Shown here one piece after another: positions 8,837-16,372 of a stretch of DNA of 64,000 nucleotides. The number at the start of each line of letters is the position of its first letter. Position 1 is the stretch's first letter. Where the stretch lies: assembly GCF_004006665.1 (NCBI RefSeq), contig NZ_QOCL01000014.1:124001-188000 (forward strand), in the 5' to 3' direction. Position numbers and translations under genes: made by a program. The stretch is from Halobacteriovorax sp. HLS. GTDB lineage: Bacteria; Bdellovibrionota; Bacteriovoracia; Bacteriovoracales; Bacteriovoracaceae. A model generated the notes under the pieces. It was not told the DNA's origin. It worked only from the letters and a program-made list of their open reading frames with translations, and ran no database searches.

Positions 8837-9712
8837 ATGAAAGTATTTCAATTGGAATTTACTCGCAGCAACATATCCTTTAAAAAGTTATCAAGGGTTA
8901 TTAATTACAAAAGGGTTAAAGGGCTTATGGATGCAATGACATACACAAGTGATCTTTGCGCTGATTTGAGTAAAAGAGTACGGGAGTATAAGAAATCTCA
9001 TCCCGCTCTTAGTAGTACTCAGGTTGCGAAGAGATTTAATATGTCGACTTCATCACTCAACAGAATTGAAAACTGTGATGTGAGGATGCCGGCAATAGAT
9101 CAGATTATAAAAATCTTGAGAGGAACAGGTGCCAAAGGTGATCTTTTAAAATACTTGGATGAGCATTATCCGATTATTGCTGAGACTTATCGTGAGGCTT
9201 ATTCTTCAAAGACTAATGAGTATATAGACATAGATCTTGAGTACTATTTAAATGATAAGGATAAATTTATAATTATTCTTTTAGCTCTAAGTGGGAATGG
9301 TACAACAAGAGAAGAAATTAGTAGAGAGTTTGGACAACAAGGTCTTTTAGAATTAGATTTTCTTGTAGATAAAAATCTACTTCTGGAAAAAGACGGAAGA
9401 ATTGGTCATAATGATCAGCTATTTCACACTTCAGCTTCAACTCTTAAGTCTCTTTTAGCAAACACGGTTGAAAAGTCTTTTAAGTCAGATCAGTTAAATG
9501 ATGATCAAAATTTTATTTCGTACTATGCCTTGAGAGCCAATAGAGAAAAGGTATCACGAAAAATTATTGGGATTCTGAAGGAAGCTGAAATGCAAATTCT
9601 TGATGTTTTAAATGATCCTCTCAACGAAGGTGAGGATGATATATTTTTTGGACTTGTTACCGATTCACTTATAAGTAGAAACGTAACTTCTTCGAAAGGA
9701 GTAATTCAATGA
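8837..9712 (+). CDS. HTH regulatory protein, TIGR02147/DUF4423-like
   Basis: Likely cytoplasmic transcriptional regulator. Residues about 45-95 hold an XRE-like helix-turn-helix (SSTQVAKRFNMSTSSLNRIENCD); the remainder is an alpha-helical domain that reminds me of the TIGR02147/DUF4423 proteins common in Bdellovibrio-like bacteria. The ATG at 8837 has no clear Shine-Dalgarno; in-frame ATGs at 8927 and 8936 follow an AAAGGG at 8918-8923, so the protein may begin at the latter. A -10-like TACAAT sits at 8817-8822. It overlaps the next small secreted gene by 4 bases, so the two are probably co-expressed. Family resemblance is by eye. Confidence 0.65.
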   Translation: MKVFQLEFTRSNISFKKLSRVINYKRVKGLMDAMTYTSDLCADLSKRVREYKKSHPALSSTQVAKRFNMSTSSLNRIENCDVRMPAIDQIIKILRGTGAKGDLLKYLDEHYPIIAETYREAYSSKTNEYIDIDLEYYLNDKDKFIIILLALSGNGTTREEISREFGQQGLLELDFLVDKNLLLEKDGRIGHNDQLFHTSASTLKSLLANTVEKSFKSDQLNDDQNFISYYALRANREKVSRKIIGILKEAEMQILDVLNDPLNEGEDDIFFGLVTDSLISRNVTSSKGVIQ

Positions 9713-10026
9713 AATTAGTTTTAGGATTATTATTATTTTCATTTAGTAGCTTTGGTTCTGGTGGTGGAGTTGGAGGCTCTGCTGGCGGTGGTGGAGTAAA
9801 ACCAATTAAAGACGAAAGGGCACGAAATATAAATATTGGAAGCAGTACTGGAATCGTTCTTGGTGGAGCGTTAACTAAGTACGAGAACGTTTCTAATAGT
9901 TTTTCGAATTCTCAAAGTTCTCTTTCAATTAGCTTAGATAAGGTCGAAGAAGTTACTTTGCAGGATGGAACAGTTCTATCAAAAGAAGAACTTCTAGAGT
10001 TTTATTTTAATCAACTAAAAAAGTAG
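9709..10026 (+). CDS. Small secreted Gly-rich protein, unknown function
   Basis: A 105-residue protein with a short signal peptide (MKLVLGLLLFSFSSFGS) and then a glycine-serine-rich stretch (GGGVGGSAGGGGV), consistent with export to the periplasm or cell surface. The rest has no recognised domain; the C-terminus contains LQDGTVLSKEELLEFY. The start overlaps the HTH gene stop as ATGA, with GAAAGGAG nearby as ribosome-binding site. A strong terminator follows directly, so the HTH gene and this peptide form a two-gene unit. I do not recognise a family. Confidence 0.72.
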   Translation: MKLVLGLLLFSFSSFGSGGGVGGSAGGGGVKPIKDERARNINIGSSTGIVLGGALTKYENVSNSFSNSQSSLSISLDKVEEVTLQDGTVLSKEELLEFYFNQLKK

Positions 10027-10031
10027 TTTTC

Positions 10032-10060
10032 AAAGGGCCTAAAGAAGGCCCTTTCTTTTC
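10032..10060 (+). terminator. Rho-independent terminator after the 8837-10026 unit
   Basis: A perfect 8-bp stem AAAGGGCC/GGCCCTTT (10032-10039 with 10047-10054) and 7-base loop are followed by CTTTTC. It lies 6 bases past the stop at 10026. Confidence 0.88.
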
Positions 10061-10153
10061 AATTTCTGTCCATAAAATAGGCCATTTTTAAGATTATTCT
10101 TAACATAATTTCAGTTGGTTACGTTTGTTTTAGGGTAATAGATTTTCTTTAAT

Positions 10154-10159
10154 TATAAT
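10154..10159 (+). promoter_or_regulatory. Candidate -10 element for the repeat lipoprotein gene
   Basis: A consensus TATAAT lies 31 bases before the ATG at 10190, in a 163-base gap that otherwise holds only the upstream terminator. No good -35 is found at 16-18 bases, so activity may depend on an activator or another sigma factor. Confidence 0.35.
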
Positions 10160-10189
10160 TGATAATTATCCGATAAGTAGTTAACAATT

Positions 10190-13100
10190 ATGCTGAAAAT
10201 ATATTACTTCTTCGTCATTATTTTACTCGTTTCATGTTCTCCAAAAAGGCAGGGGAAAAGTACGGACCTTTTATTTACTTCCGCCGCTGTAGGTGGAGCT
10301 TCTTTTTCTGGCTCCATGGTTATATGGGGAGAAAGTAAGGAGGGTGATCAATTTACTTTTACGGTGGGGACTAGCTCTGTAGAAAAACCCATAAGTATTA
10401 AAAATGGGGATTGGACATTTCATGTAATTGGCTGGAATGGATCAAACCCTCTTGAAGGTTCTACGCTTTGTGGGCTCGTTAAAGAGGAGCTTAATGGTGG
10501 TGAACAAGAAATAAATATTACTCTTGCACAGAGTACTTGTGCTGGTTCAAGTTTTTCTAAGCCTGCATTTATGACTGGAAATGCATTCAATCCTGTAGAT
10601 ATTATTGGATGTTATTCTCCGGGGACATTGAGTGGGGCTTCAACTTGCGATAATTCTAATAAGGCGAATATTTCTTCAGTTAAAGTAAGCATTGTTTCAA
10701 ATTCTGAGGGGGCTGACTTTGGTGCCTCAGCTGAGATTAACTCTATTTGTTACTCTGAAAGTTCTTCAACATCGGGAACTCATATTACAAATTTGACTCT
10801 ACCGTTAGGTACGGGGGAAGATTTTCCTTTTGAAATTATTGTTGATACTTTCTCCGATACCGGTTGTTCTAGTTTCTCTGAATCATTCATTTTAGATGAT
10901 AATATTGAATTGGCGACTAGCAACAGTGAGGTTTATTCATTCTCAAGTAAAACAAAAATATTTTTGATATCTGATAGTCAGGGGAGTGCAGGACTCCCAA
11001 CTCCAAGCGCAATGGTTCTTATAACACCAGGCTCTAGCCCTGGAACTAATTTTAATCCTGTCATTCAAGTTCAAGGCGTTAGTGCTGGAAATAATGTTGA
11101 AATTTATAGTGATTCTGGCTGTACTACTTCTGTATCGGCCCTTACTAATGTTGCTTCAGGAACAGTTCAGAATGTAACTTTAAATACGCTGAGTGAAGGG
11201 AGTTATACTTTTTATTCTAGACAAGAGTTTTCTGCTGTCTACTCACTCTGTTCAAGTGCTTCTGTTTCATATGAAGTTGATGCAACTGCTCCAATTGATA
11301 ATACGGCAAACTTAAGTTTTACGAATAATTTTAGTATGACTGGTAATGCAATAGATGTTAGCTGGACGGCCTTTAGTGATTTAAACCTAAGCGATCATGA
11401 ATTATACACATATACTGATTCAGGTTGTGCTGGAGGGATGGTGAATCATGGATTTACTAGCTCGTCATCAAATAGTGATAATACAAAAATTAATGGTTTA
11501 ACAGATGGAGCTTATTGGGCAAAAGTCATGGCCTATGACTTGGCGGGAAATTCGACTTTTTCTGCATGCTCTACAGATTCAATAATAGTAGATTCAACAC
11601 CTCCGACAGATAATACTGCAAACTTAACTTTTACAAACAATTATAATCTAACAGGAAATAATTTAAATATTAGTTGGACAGCTTTTACTGATGTTAACGG
11701 TTTACTCGATCATCAAATCACAACCTATACAGATGCCGGTTGTACAACTGGTCAGGTGACTCACAGTAATACAGGTGGTGCCGTTAATTCAGATTCAAGT
11801 ACAGTTGTTGGACTGAGCGACGGTACCTACTGGGCAAAGGTTAAGGCCTTTGATATGGCAGGGAATACAACGTCTTCAGCTTGTTCAACTGATTCAATCA
11901 TTGTTGATTCATCAGCTCCGATTGATAATGTGGCAAACCTTCAATTTACAAATCTATATCAAAACTCTGGATCGGGAATAAATATATCTTGGACTTCTTT
12001 TTCTGATGGATTTTTAAATAATCATAAAATATATACTTATACCGACGCTGGATGTACTTCTGGAATGGTTGATCATGGCTTTACAGGAAGTGCTGCAAAT
12101 ACTGACGGATCTGTAATTACTTCATTAACTGATGGACAGTATTGGGCAAAGGTAGAGGCCCACGATCAAGCAGGTCATTTTACAACTTCTGCTTGCTCAA
12201 CTGACTCAATTATAATTGATACAACAGCTCCTATAAATAACTTAGCTGATCCACTTTTTGAAGAAATCCTCTATACTAATGGATCGAACGTTGTAGTTTA
12301 TTGGAAGCCCTTTACAGATATTAACCTCTATGAATATGAAATTGAAGTACACCATACTTTAGATTGTTCTGGAGCGATAGAAGGAAACTACCCTTTAGGT
12401 AATACATCAACTTCTGCTACGATTCCATCAGCTCTTTCAAATGGCAATTATGCGGTAAAAATCATTGCCAGAGACCATGCAGGAAATACTACAAGTTCTA
12501 GTTGTTCTAAGATGTACACAGAGGTAGATAGTGGTTATTCTCCATCTGCCTGGACAGTATTTATGACTGGAGGTGAGCCTGTTAGTCCTGCAAATAGTTT
12601 TTATCACTCGGCCTTTTTCAACCCCGCTTTATCGAAACTATTTATCTTTGGTGGTTTTAGAAATCCTTCTTTTCTTTCAACGAGTGTAATTAATACATCT
12701 AGCATAGGGAGTGGTTGGACTACACTAACTTCAAGGCCGACAACAACTTCTATTACGGGAGAGTCATCCATCTTTTTTGGAAGTTCAAACCATGTATGTT
12801 CTTTTGGAGGTTATCAATCAGCGGCATTAATAACTTCAAATAGAGCAGTATGTTTTGATGACAGCTCACCAACAGTAATTACTGATACAGGAGCACCCGG
12901 TCCTAGAATGTTTCAAGCAATGGAAAAGGCCCATGATTCAAGTCTAGAGTTTTGCGTGTGGGGGGGATTTTCTACTGGCACAGCAGATACTCCTGTCGCT
13001 GATGGGGCTTGTTATAATGGAAGCTGGAGTTCAATGAGCGCAGGGCCTCTTGCCGCTAGAGGTGGTCATTCAGCAGTCTGGACCGGAGATAAGATTTGTT

Positions 13101-13633
13101 TTTGGGGAGGAGGATTATCTTCATCAACAGGTTTAGATGTTACCAATACTGGTGCTTGCTATAAGCCGCTTGATGATAGCTGGCATCCTATAACCACTAC
13201 AAATGCACCGACACCGAGAATTTCACATAAGGCCGTTTGGACAGGTAGAGAGATGTGTATTTATGGTGGAACAGATAATTCTTCGCCTTTAATAGAGGGC
13301 GGCTGCTATAACCCTGATCTGGATTCATGGTCAACGATGACTGCTCCAGGAACACCCTTAGGTAGTATGTATACTAGTGTCGTTTGGACAGGGGCTAGAA
13401 TGTGTGTGATTGGAGGTCTTTTAGCCGCTAATAATCCTCAACAGGATCACGGAGAATGTTATAGTCCTAGAAAGAATGATTGGATACCACTTGATATGAC
13501 ATCCTTTAATGTTGGAATCGGTTCAGCAGCCTATTTTGATGGGGAGAGAATTTGTCTTCATGGAGGATACTCAGATGACTCCAATAAGATACCTTCGTCA
13601 GTAAATTCTACTAGCTGCTCTGTTTTAAGATAG
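10190..13633 (+). CDS. Large surface lipoprotein with four Ig-like repeats and a Kelch-type C-terminal region
   Basis: An 1147-residue predicted lipoprotein. The N-terminus MLKIYYFFVIILLVSC carries a lipobox with lipidation cysteine C16. Residues about 364-779 are four tandem repeats of 103-105 residues, each opening with an Asp-x-(T/S)-(A/P)-P-like boundary (D364, D468, D573, D677) and sharing SWTAFSD, YTDxGC, DGxYWAKV and ACSTDS segments with two conserved cysteines; this suits an Ig/fibronectin-like beta-sandwich. Residues about 790-1147 contain Kelch-like blades with repeated GG, AVWTG and CYxP segments (for example MCIYGGTDNSS). Likely an outer-membrane adhesion or binding protein; ligand unknown. 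It stands alone as a transcription unit. Confidence 0.85.
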   Translation: MLKIYYFFVIILLVSCSPKRQGKSTDLLFTSAAVGGASFSGSMVIWGESKEGDQFTFTVGTSSVEKPISIKNGDWTFHVIGWNGSNPLEGSTLCGLVKEELNGGEQEINITLAQSTCAGSSFSKPAFMTGNAFNPVDIIGCYSPGTLSGASTCDNSNKANISSVKVSIVSNSEGADFGASAEINSICYSESSSTSGTHITNLTLPLGTGEDFPFEIIVDTFSDTGCSSFSESFILDDNIELATSNSEVYSFSSKTKIFLISDSQGSAGLPTPSAMVLITPGSSPGTNFNPVIQVQGVSAGNNVEIYSDSGCTTSVSALTNVASGTVQNVTLNTLSEGSYTFYSRQEFSAVYSLCSSASVSYEVDATAPIDNTANLSFTNNFSMTGNAIDVSWTAFSDLNLSDHELYTYTDSGCAGGMVNHGFTSSSSNSDNTKINGLTDGAYWAKVMAYDLAGNSTFSACSTDSIIVDSTPPTDNTANLTFTNNYNLTGNNLNISWTAFTDVNGLLDHQITTYTDAGCTTGQVTHSNTGGAVNSDSSTVVGLSDGTYWAKVKAFDMAGNTTSSACSTDSIIVDSSAPIDNVANLQFTNLYQNSGSGINISWTSFSDGFLNNHKIYTYTDAGCTSGMVDHGFTGSAANTDGSVITSLTDGQYWAKVEAHDQAGHFTTSACSTDSIIIDTTAPINNLADPLFEEILYTNGSNVVVYWKPFTDINLYEYEIEVHHTLDCSGAIEGNYPLGNTSTSATIPSALSNGNYAVKIIARDHAGNTTSSSCSKMYTEVDSGYSPSAWTVFMTGGEPVSPANSFYHSAFFNPALSKLFIFGGFRNPSFLSTSVINTSSIGSGWTTLTSRPTTTSITGESSIFFGSSNHVCSFGGYQSAALITSNRAVCFDDSSPTVITDTGAPGPRMFQAMEKAHDSSLEFCVWGGFSTGTADTPVADGACYNGSWSSMSAGPLAARGGHSAVWTGDKICFWGGGLSSSTGLDVTNTGACYKPLDDSWHPITTTNAPTPRISHKAVWTGREMCIYGGTDNSSPLIEGGCYNPDLDSWSTMTAPGTPLGSMYTSVVWTGARMCVIGGLLAANNPQQDHGECYSPRKNDWIPLDMTSFNVGIGSAAYFDGERICLHGGYSDDSNKIPSSVNSTSCSVLR
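11279..12526 (+). repeat. Four tandem ~104-codon coding repeats
   Basis: Repeat boundaries fall at 11279, 11591, 11906 and 12218, ending at 12526, so units are 312, 315, 312 and 309 bases. Amino-acid similarity is clear while DNA has diverged, which implies an old duplication kept under selection. Confidence 0.85.
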
Positions 13634-13642
13634 CACAAGAAA

Positions 13643-13662
13643 TTGTTCTGATATCGGAACAA
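13643..13662. promoter_or_regulatory. 20-bp near-perfect palindrome, candidate operator
   Basis: TTGTTCTGATATCGGAACAA reads the same on both strands except for one base pair (half-sites TTGTTC[T/C]GAT with no spacer). It lies 56 bases before the ATG at 13719 and no T-run follows it on the plus strand, so a dimeric-repressor site fits better than a terminator. Confidence 0.55.
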
Positions 13663-13718
13663 AAAACTGGCATCTCACTTGCTTTAATTAAATTAAACAA
13701 GCAAACACAGGAGATGCT

Positions 13719-14009
13719 ATGAAAAAATTACTACTTTTAACTTCACTACTATTATCAATTTCAACTGTCTTTGGTGGCGAAGAGTCGGTTGGTAGAACTT
13801 ATATTGTCAATACTGACGGAACGGTTACTTTTCTCAACAAAGTTATTCCTAATTACGATGAACAGGGAAGAACTTATATTGTTGAAGAAGATGGAACTGT
13901 TACTTTTCTTGATAGAGTTGCACCGAATACAAACTTTGAATTAGCTGAGTTAGAGCAAGCAAAAGAAGAATTAGAGAGAATCATCGAATTACAATCACAG
14001 AGGAATTAA
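13719..14009 (+). CDS. Small secreted protein with two 25-residue repeats
   Basis: A 96-residue protein with a signal peptide (MKKLLLLTSLLLSISTVFGG, cleavage near residue 19-20). The mature part contains two tandem copies starting at G25 and G50: GRTYIV-x2-DGTVTFL-x2-V, 25 residues apart, then a charged probably helical tail. A strong AGGAGA ribosome-binding site precedes the ATG. Its stop codon shares one base with the start of the downstream Hsp70-like gene, so the two are translationally coupled. The repeat resembles no family I can name; a small beta-hairpin module is possible. A 20-bp palindrome upstream suggests regulated expression. Confidence 0.78.
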   Translation: MKKLLLLTSLLLSISTVFGGEESVGRTYIVNTDGTVTFLNKVIPNYDEQGRTYIVEEDGTVTFLDRVAPNTNFELAELEQAKEELERIIELQSQRN

Positions 14010-15262
14010 TGGCCAAAGTAATAAAGTACACACTGGATTTTGGAACTAGTAGCACACTTCTAGGTGCGATCACTGAGTTAGGACATGTTAGTTCTATTCC
14101 TCTCGATTTTAAAAATGATGATAATCATATTATGAAATCGTTAATATACACACCATCGAAACATGAATGGTACTTTGGAAATGAATGCTATGGAAAATAC
14201 TTAGAGCTAGAAGGTGAGGGCAGGTTTTTTAGATCTTTTAAGACACTGCTCTCTAGGGAGAGCTTTGAGTCAACAATGATTCATGGTGAGAAAGTAAGTG
14301 TTGAGTCTTTGATTGCGAGATTCTTAAGAGAAGTCAGGCATAGAGCGAATAGTTTCTACCAACAGGATGTAACCAGTGTTCGCGTTGGTAGGCCCGTTCG
14401 TTTTGGAGAAACTCTTAAGTCGGATCAACTTGCACTTAAGAGATTAACGAAAGCGTTAGAACTAGCAGGTTTTACGAATATTGAATTTATTTATGAACCA
14501 GTGGCAGCTGCAAAGGCGAGTAAAGAAGTTTTTAATCGTGAAAAACTCGTTCTTATTGCAGATATTGGAGCAGGAACAAGCGACTTTAGTGTTATTAAAT
14601 TTAAGAGTAGTAAATTTAATGATGAAGATATTCTCTCTATTAGCGGTGTAAATGTTGGAGGAGATAGCTTCGATTATGAGCTTATGAAGAATTTTATTCT
14701 TCCTGAATTAGGAAGCCTTGTTAGATACAGCAAAGGAGATAGCTCCATCAAACATGGAATATCAAAAGTACTTCTCTCAAAAATATGCTCTCCTGCAATA
14801 TTTTCTCTTATAAATGATGCTCAAATATATACGTATATTGAGGATGCGCTAGACAATGTTGAGGACTCAGAGGATGAAATGAAATTAAAAAATATGGAAA
14901 ACTTATTTAATGAAAAACTTGGATTTGATTTAATGAAAGAAATTGAAAAGTGTAAAATTGAACTGTCTAAACTCTCTGAAAAAGAATTAAGCTACTGTAA
15001 GAGAGGAGTGAAAATTAAAAAGTCACTCTCTCAAAAGAAATGCTTTGAATTAAGCCAAACAAAGATCGAAGAAATAAGAAAAGCCCTGCAAGAAGCATTA
15101 GATCTTGCTGGAGTTAATCAAAGTGATATTGACTCTGTTATGTGTACAGGTGGAGGGGTTCAGAATCCTATGATAATGGCGGAATTACAAAGTAGGTTTA
15201 ATGAAATTAGCATTAATTTGGATCAAGTTCAAAAAACGGTAGTTATGGGGATGAATGATTAG
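14009..15262 (+). CDS. Hsp70/actin-fold ATPase (YegD-like)
   Basis: A 417-residue ATPase of the Hsp70/actin/sugar-kinase superfamily. The phosphate-1 loop is DFGTSST (10-16), phosphate-2 is DIGAGTSDF (185-193) and the adenosine motif CTGGG is at 379-383, with EPVAAA (163-168) typical of Hsp70 relatives. It has the nucleotide-binding domain but no C-terminal peptide-binding domain, resembling the YegD group. A charged insertion around residues 250-340 is distinctive. Coupled by a one-base stop/start overlap to a secreted repeat protein, an odd partner for a cytoplasmic ATPase. Role unknown: specialised chaperone or cytoskeletal-like scaffold are both possible. Confidence 0.82.
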   Translation: MAKVIKYTLDFGTSSTLLGAITELGHVSSIPLDFKNDDNHIMKSLIYTPSKHEWYFGNECYGKYLELEGEGRFFRSFKTLLSRESFESTMIHGEKVSVESLIARFLREVRHRANSFYQQDVTSVRVGRPVRFGETLKSDQLALKRLTKALELAGFTNIEFIYEPVAAAKASKEVFNREKLVLIADIGAGTSDFSVIKFKSSKFNDEDILSISGVNVGGDSFDYELMKNFILPELGSLVRYSKGDSSIKHGISKVLLSKICSPAIFSLINDAQIYTYIEDALDNVEDSEDEMKLKNMENLFNEKLGFDLMKEIEKCKIELSKLSEKELSYCKRGVKIKKSLSQKKCFELSQTKIEEIRKALQEALDLAGVNQSDIDSVMCTGGGVQNPMIMAELQSRFNEISINLDQVQKTVVMGMND

Positions 15263-15266
15263 GCTC

Positions 15267-15296
15267 TTGTACTTACTGCTCTATTCTTGATATATT
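15267..15296 (+). promoter_or_regulatory. Promoter for the 15326 glycosyltransferase gene
   Basis: TTGTAC (15267-15272), an 18-base spacer and TATATT (15291-15296), beginning just after the stop of the upstream gene. An 8-bp inverted repeat overlaps the -10 and the expected start point. Confidence 0.5.
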
Positions 15297-15314
15297 ATTG
15301 TTCTTACAATAATA
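15293..15314. promoter_or_regulatory. Inverted repeat overlapping promoter and leader
   Basis: TATTATTG (15293-15300) and CAATAATA (15307-15314) form a perfect 8-bp dyad with a 6-base spacer, ending one base before the AGAGAG ribosome-binding region. It could be a protein operator or a small hairpin in the leader. Confidence 0.4.
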
Positions 15315-15325
15315 GAGAGATGAAA

Positions 15326-16372
15326 ATGATTAAACTTTATGGATTTAGTTTTATGAAAGATGGGGTCAGATTTGATTACCCTTTTAAGGAAATGCTCTCT
15401 TGTATGTCTTCATTAGTTGAGAAAACTTATGTCGCTCTAGGTGAGAATGATGATGGAACTAGTGAAGCCGTTGAGAAGTTTGACTCGGTTGAAATTATTC
15501 CTACTGTCTGGGATATGAAAAAAGTAGGAGACGGTGGACTTATATTTTCGGAACAAACAAATATTGCTCTTCATAAGTTGAGAGATAACCATAAAAATGA
15601 GTTAGGATCATGGGCAATTTACCTTCAAAGTGATGAAATTATTCATGAAGCTGATTTTGAACAACTAAGAAAAGATATTGAAGAAGCTGAAAAGCAAGGT
15701 TGCGATGCCGTTAGGTTTAGATATTTTCATTTCTGGATGAGTCATTATCAAATAGCTGTTAATAAGAGATGGTATCCTCATGAAATTAGGGCCATCAAGG
15801 TAAATTCTAATGTTGAGAACTTTGGAGATGCTCAAGGTTTTTCAAAGTTTACAAAAGTTTATGAAAGTGATGTTTCCATTTTTCATTATGGACATGTAAG
15901 AGATTTAGGAAAAAGAGAAGCAAAGCAGAAAGATCTCATTAACAGAATAAGGCCTGGAAAGAAATTTGAGAAATATTTGAATAGAGAAAAGCGTGCATTC
16001 TCTAAAACAAAAGTTAGACCTCTTATGATCCGGCATTCAAAAGTTATGAAAGACAGAATTGAGAAGATGGGAGAAGCATCCTTTATTGAATTCAAGAAAT
16101 TGATTTATGTTGTAGGACAAAGAGAACATATTAGTGACTCATTTTTTAGTAAGACTGTCTTTTCCAACCTTGTCTTTGTTTCTTCAGTATCTGATGTTCC
16201 TTTTGAGTACAGAAGAGCTCAGATGTTAATTCTCCATCCAACTCTATTTGAAAGGGTGCAGTGGGGAAGTGAAACTGTGACTGGTATGGATAGCGATATT
16301 GCTCGAGCTTGGGATGAAGATACAAGATTGCTTGTTTTACTTTCGCAATTATTTAATAAGCATTCTTATTAA
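15326..16372 (+). CDS. GT2-like glycosyltransferase family protein
   Basis: Predicted GT-A glycosyltransferase for surface glycan. The N-terminus (IKLYGFSFMKDGVRFDYPF) and SLVEKTYVALGENDDGT match a GT2-like group in polysaccharide loci; the metal-binding acidic site is probably the SDE in IYLQSDEIIHEADF, and HYGHVRD lies further on. The frame extends upstream to a TTG at 15287, but the ATG at 15326, about 6 bases after AGAGAG, gives the usual family start; ATG 15320 is the alternative. It ends in a 20-base convergent overlap with the initiating transferase at 16353. Donor and acceptor are unknown. Confidence 0.75.
   Translation: MIKLYGFSFMKDGVRFDYPFKEMLSCMSSLVEKTYVALGENDDGTSEAVEKFDSVEIIPTVWDMKKVGDGGLIFSEQTNIALHKLRDNHKNELGSWAIYLQSDEIIHEADFEQLRKDIEEAEKQGCDAVRFRYFHFWMSHYQIAVNKRWYPHEIRAIKVNSNVENFGDAQGFSKFTKVYESDVSIFHYGHVRDLGKREAKQKDLINRIRPGKKFEKYLNREKRAFSKTKVRPLMIRHSKVMKDRIEKMGEASFIEFKKLIYVVGQREHISDSFFSKTVFSNLVFVSSVSDVPFEYRRAQMLILHPTLFERVQWGSETVTGMDSDIARAWDEDTRLLVLLSQLFNKHSY

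Noticed and set aside
13679-13704. TTGCTT...AAGCAA inverted repeat as a second operator
   Set aside because: Only 6-bp arms with a 14-base AT-rich spacer; much weaker than the palindrome at 13643.
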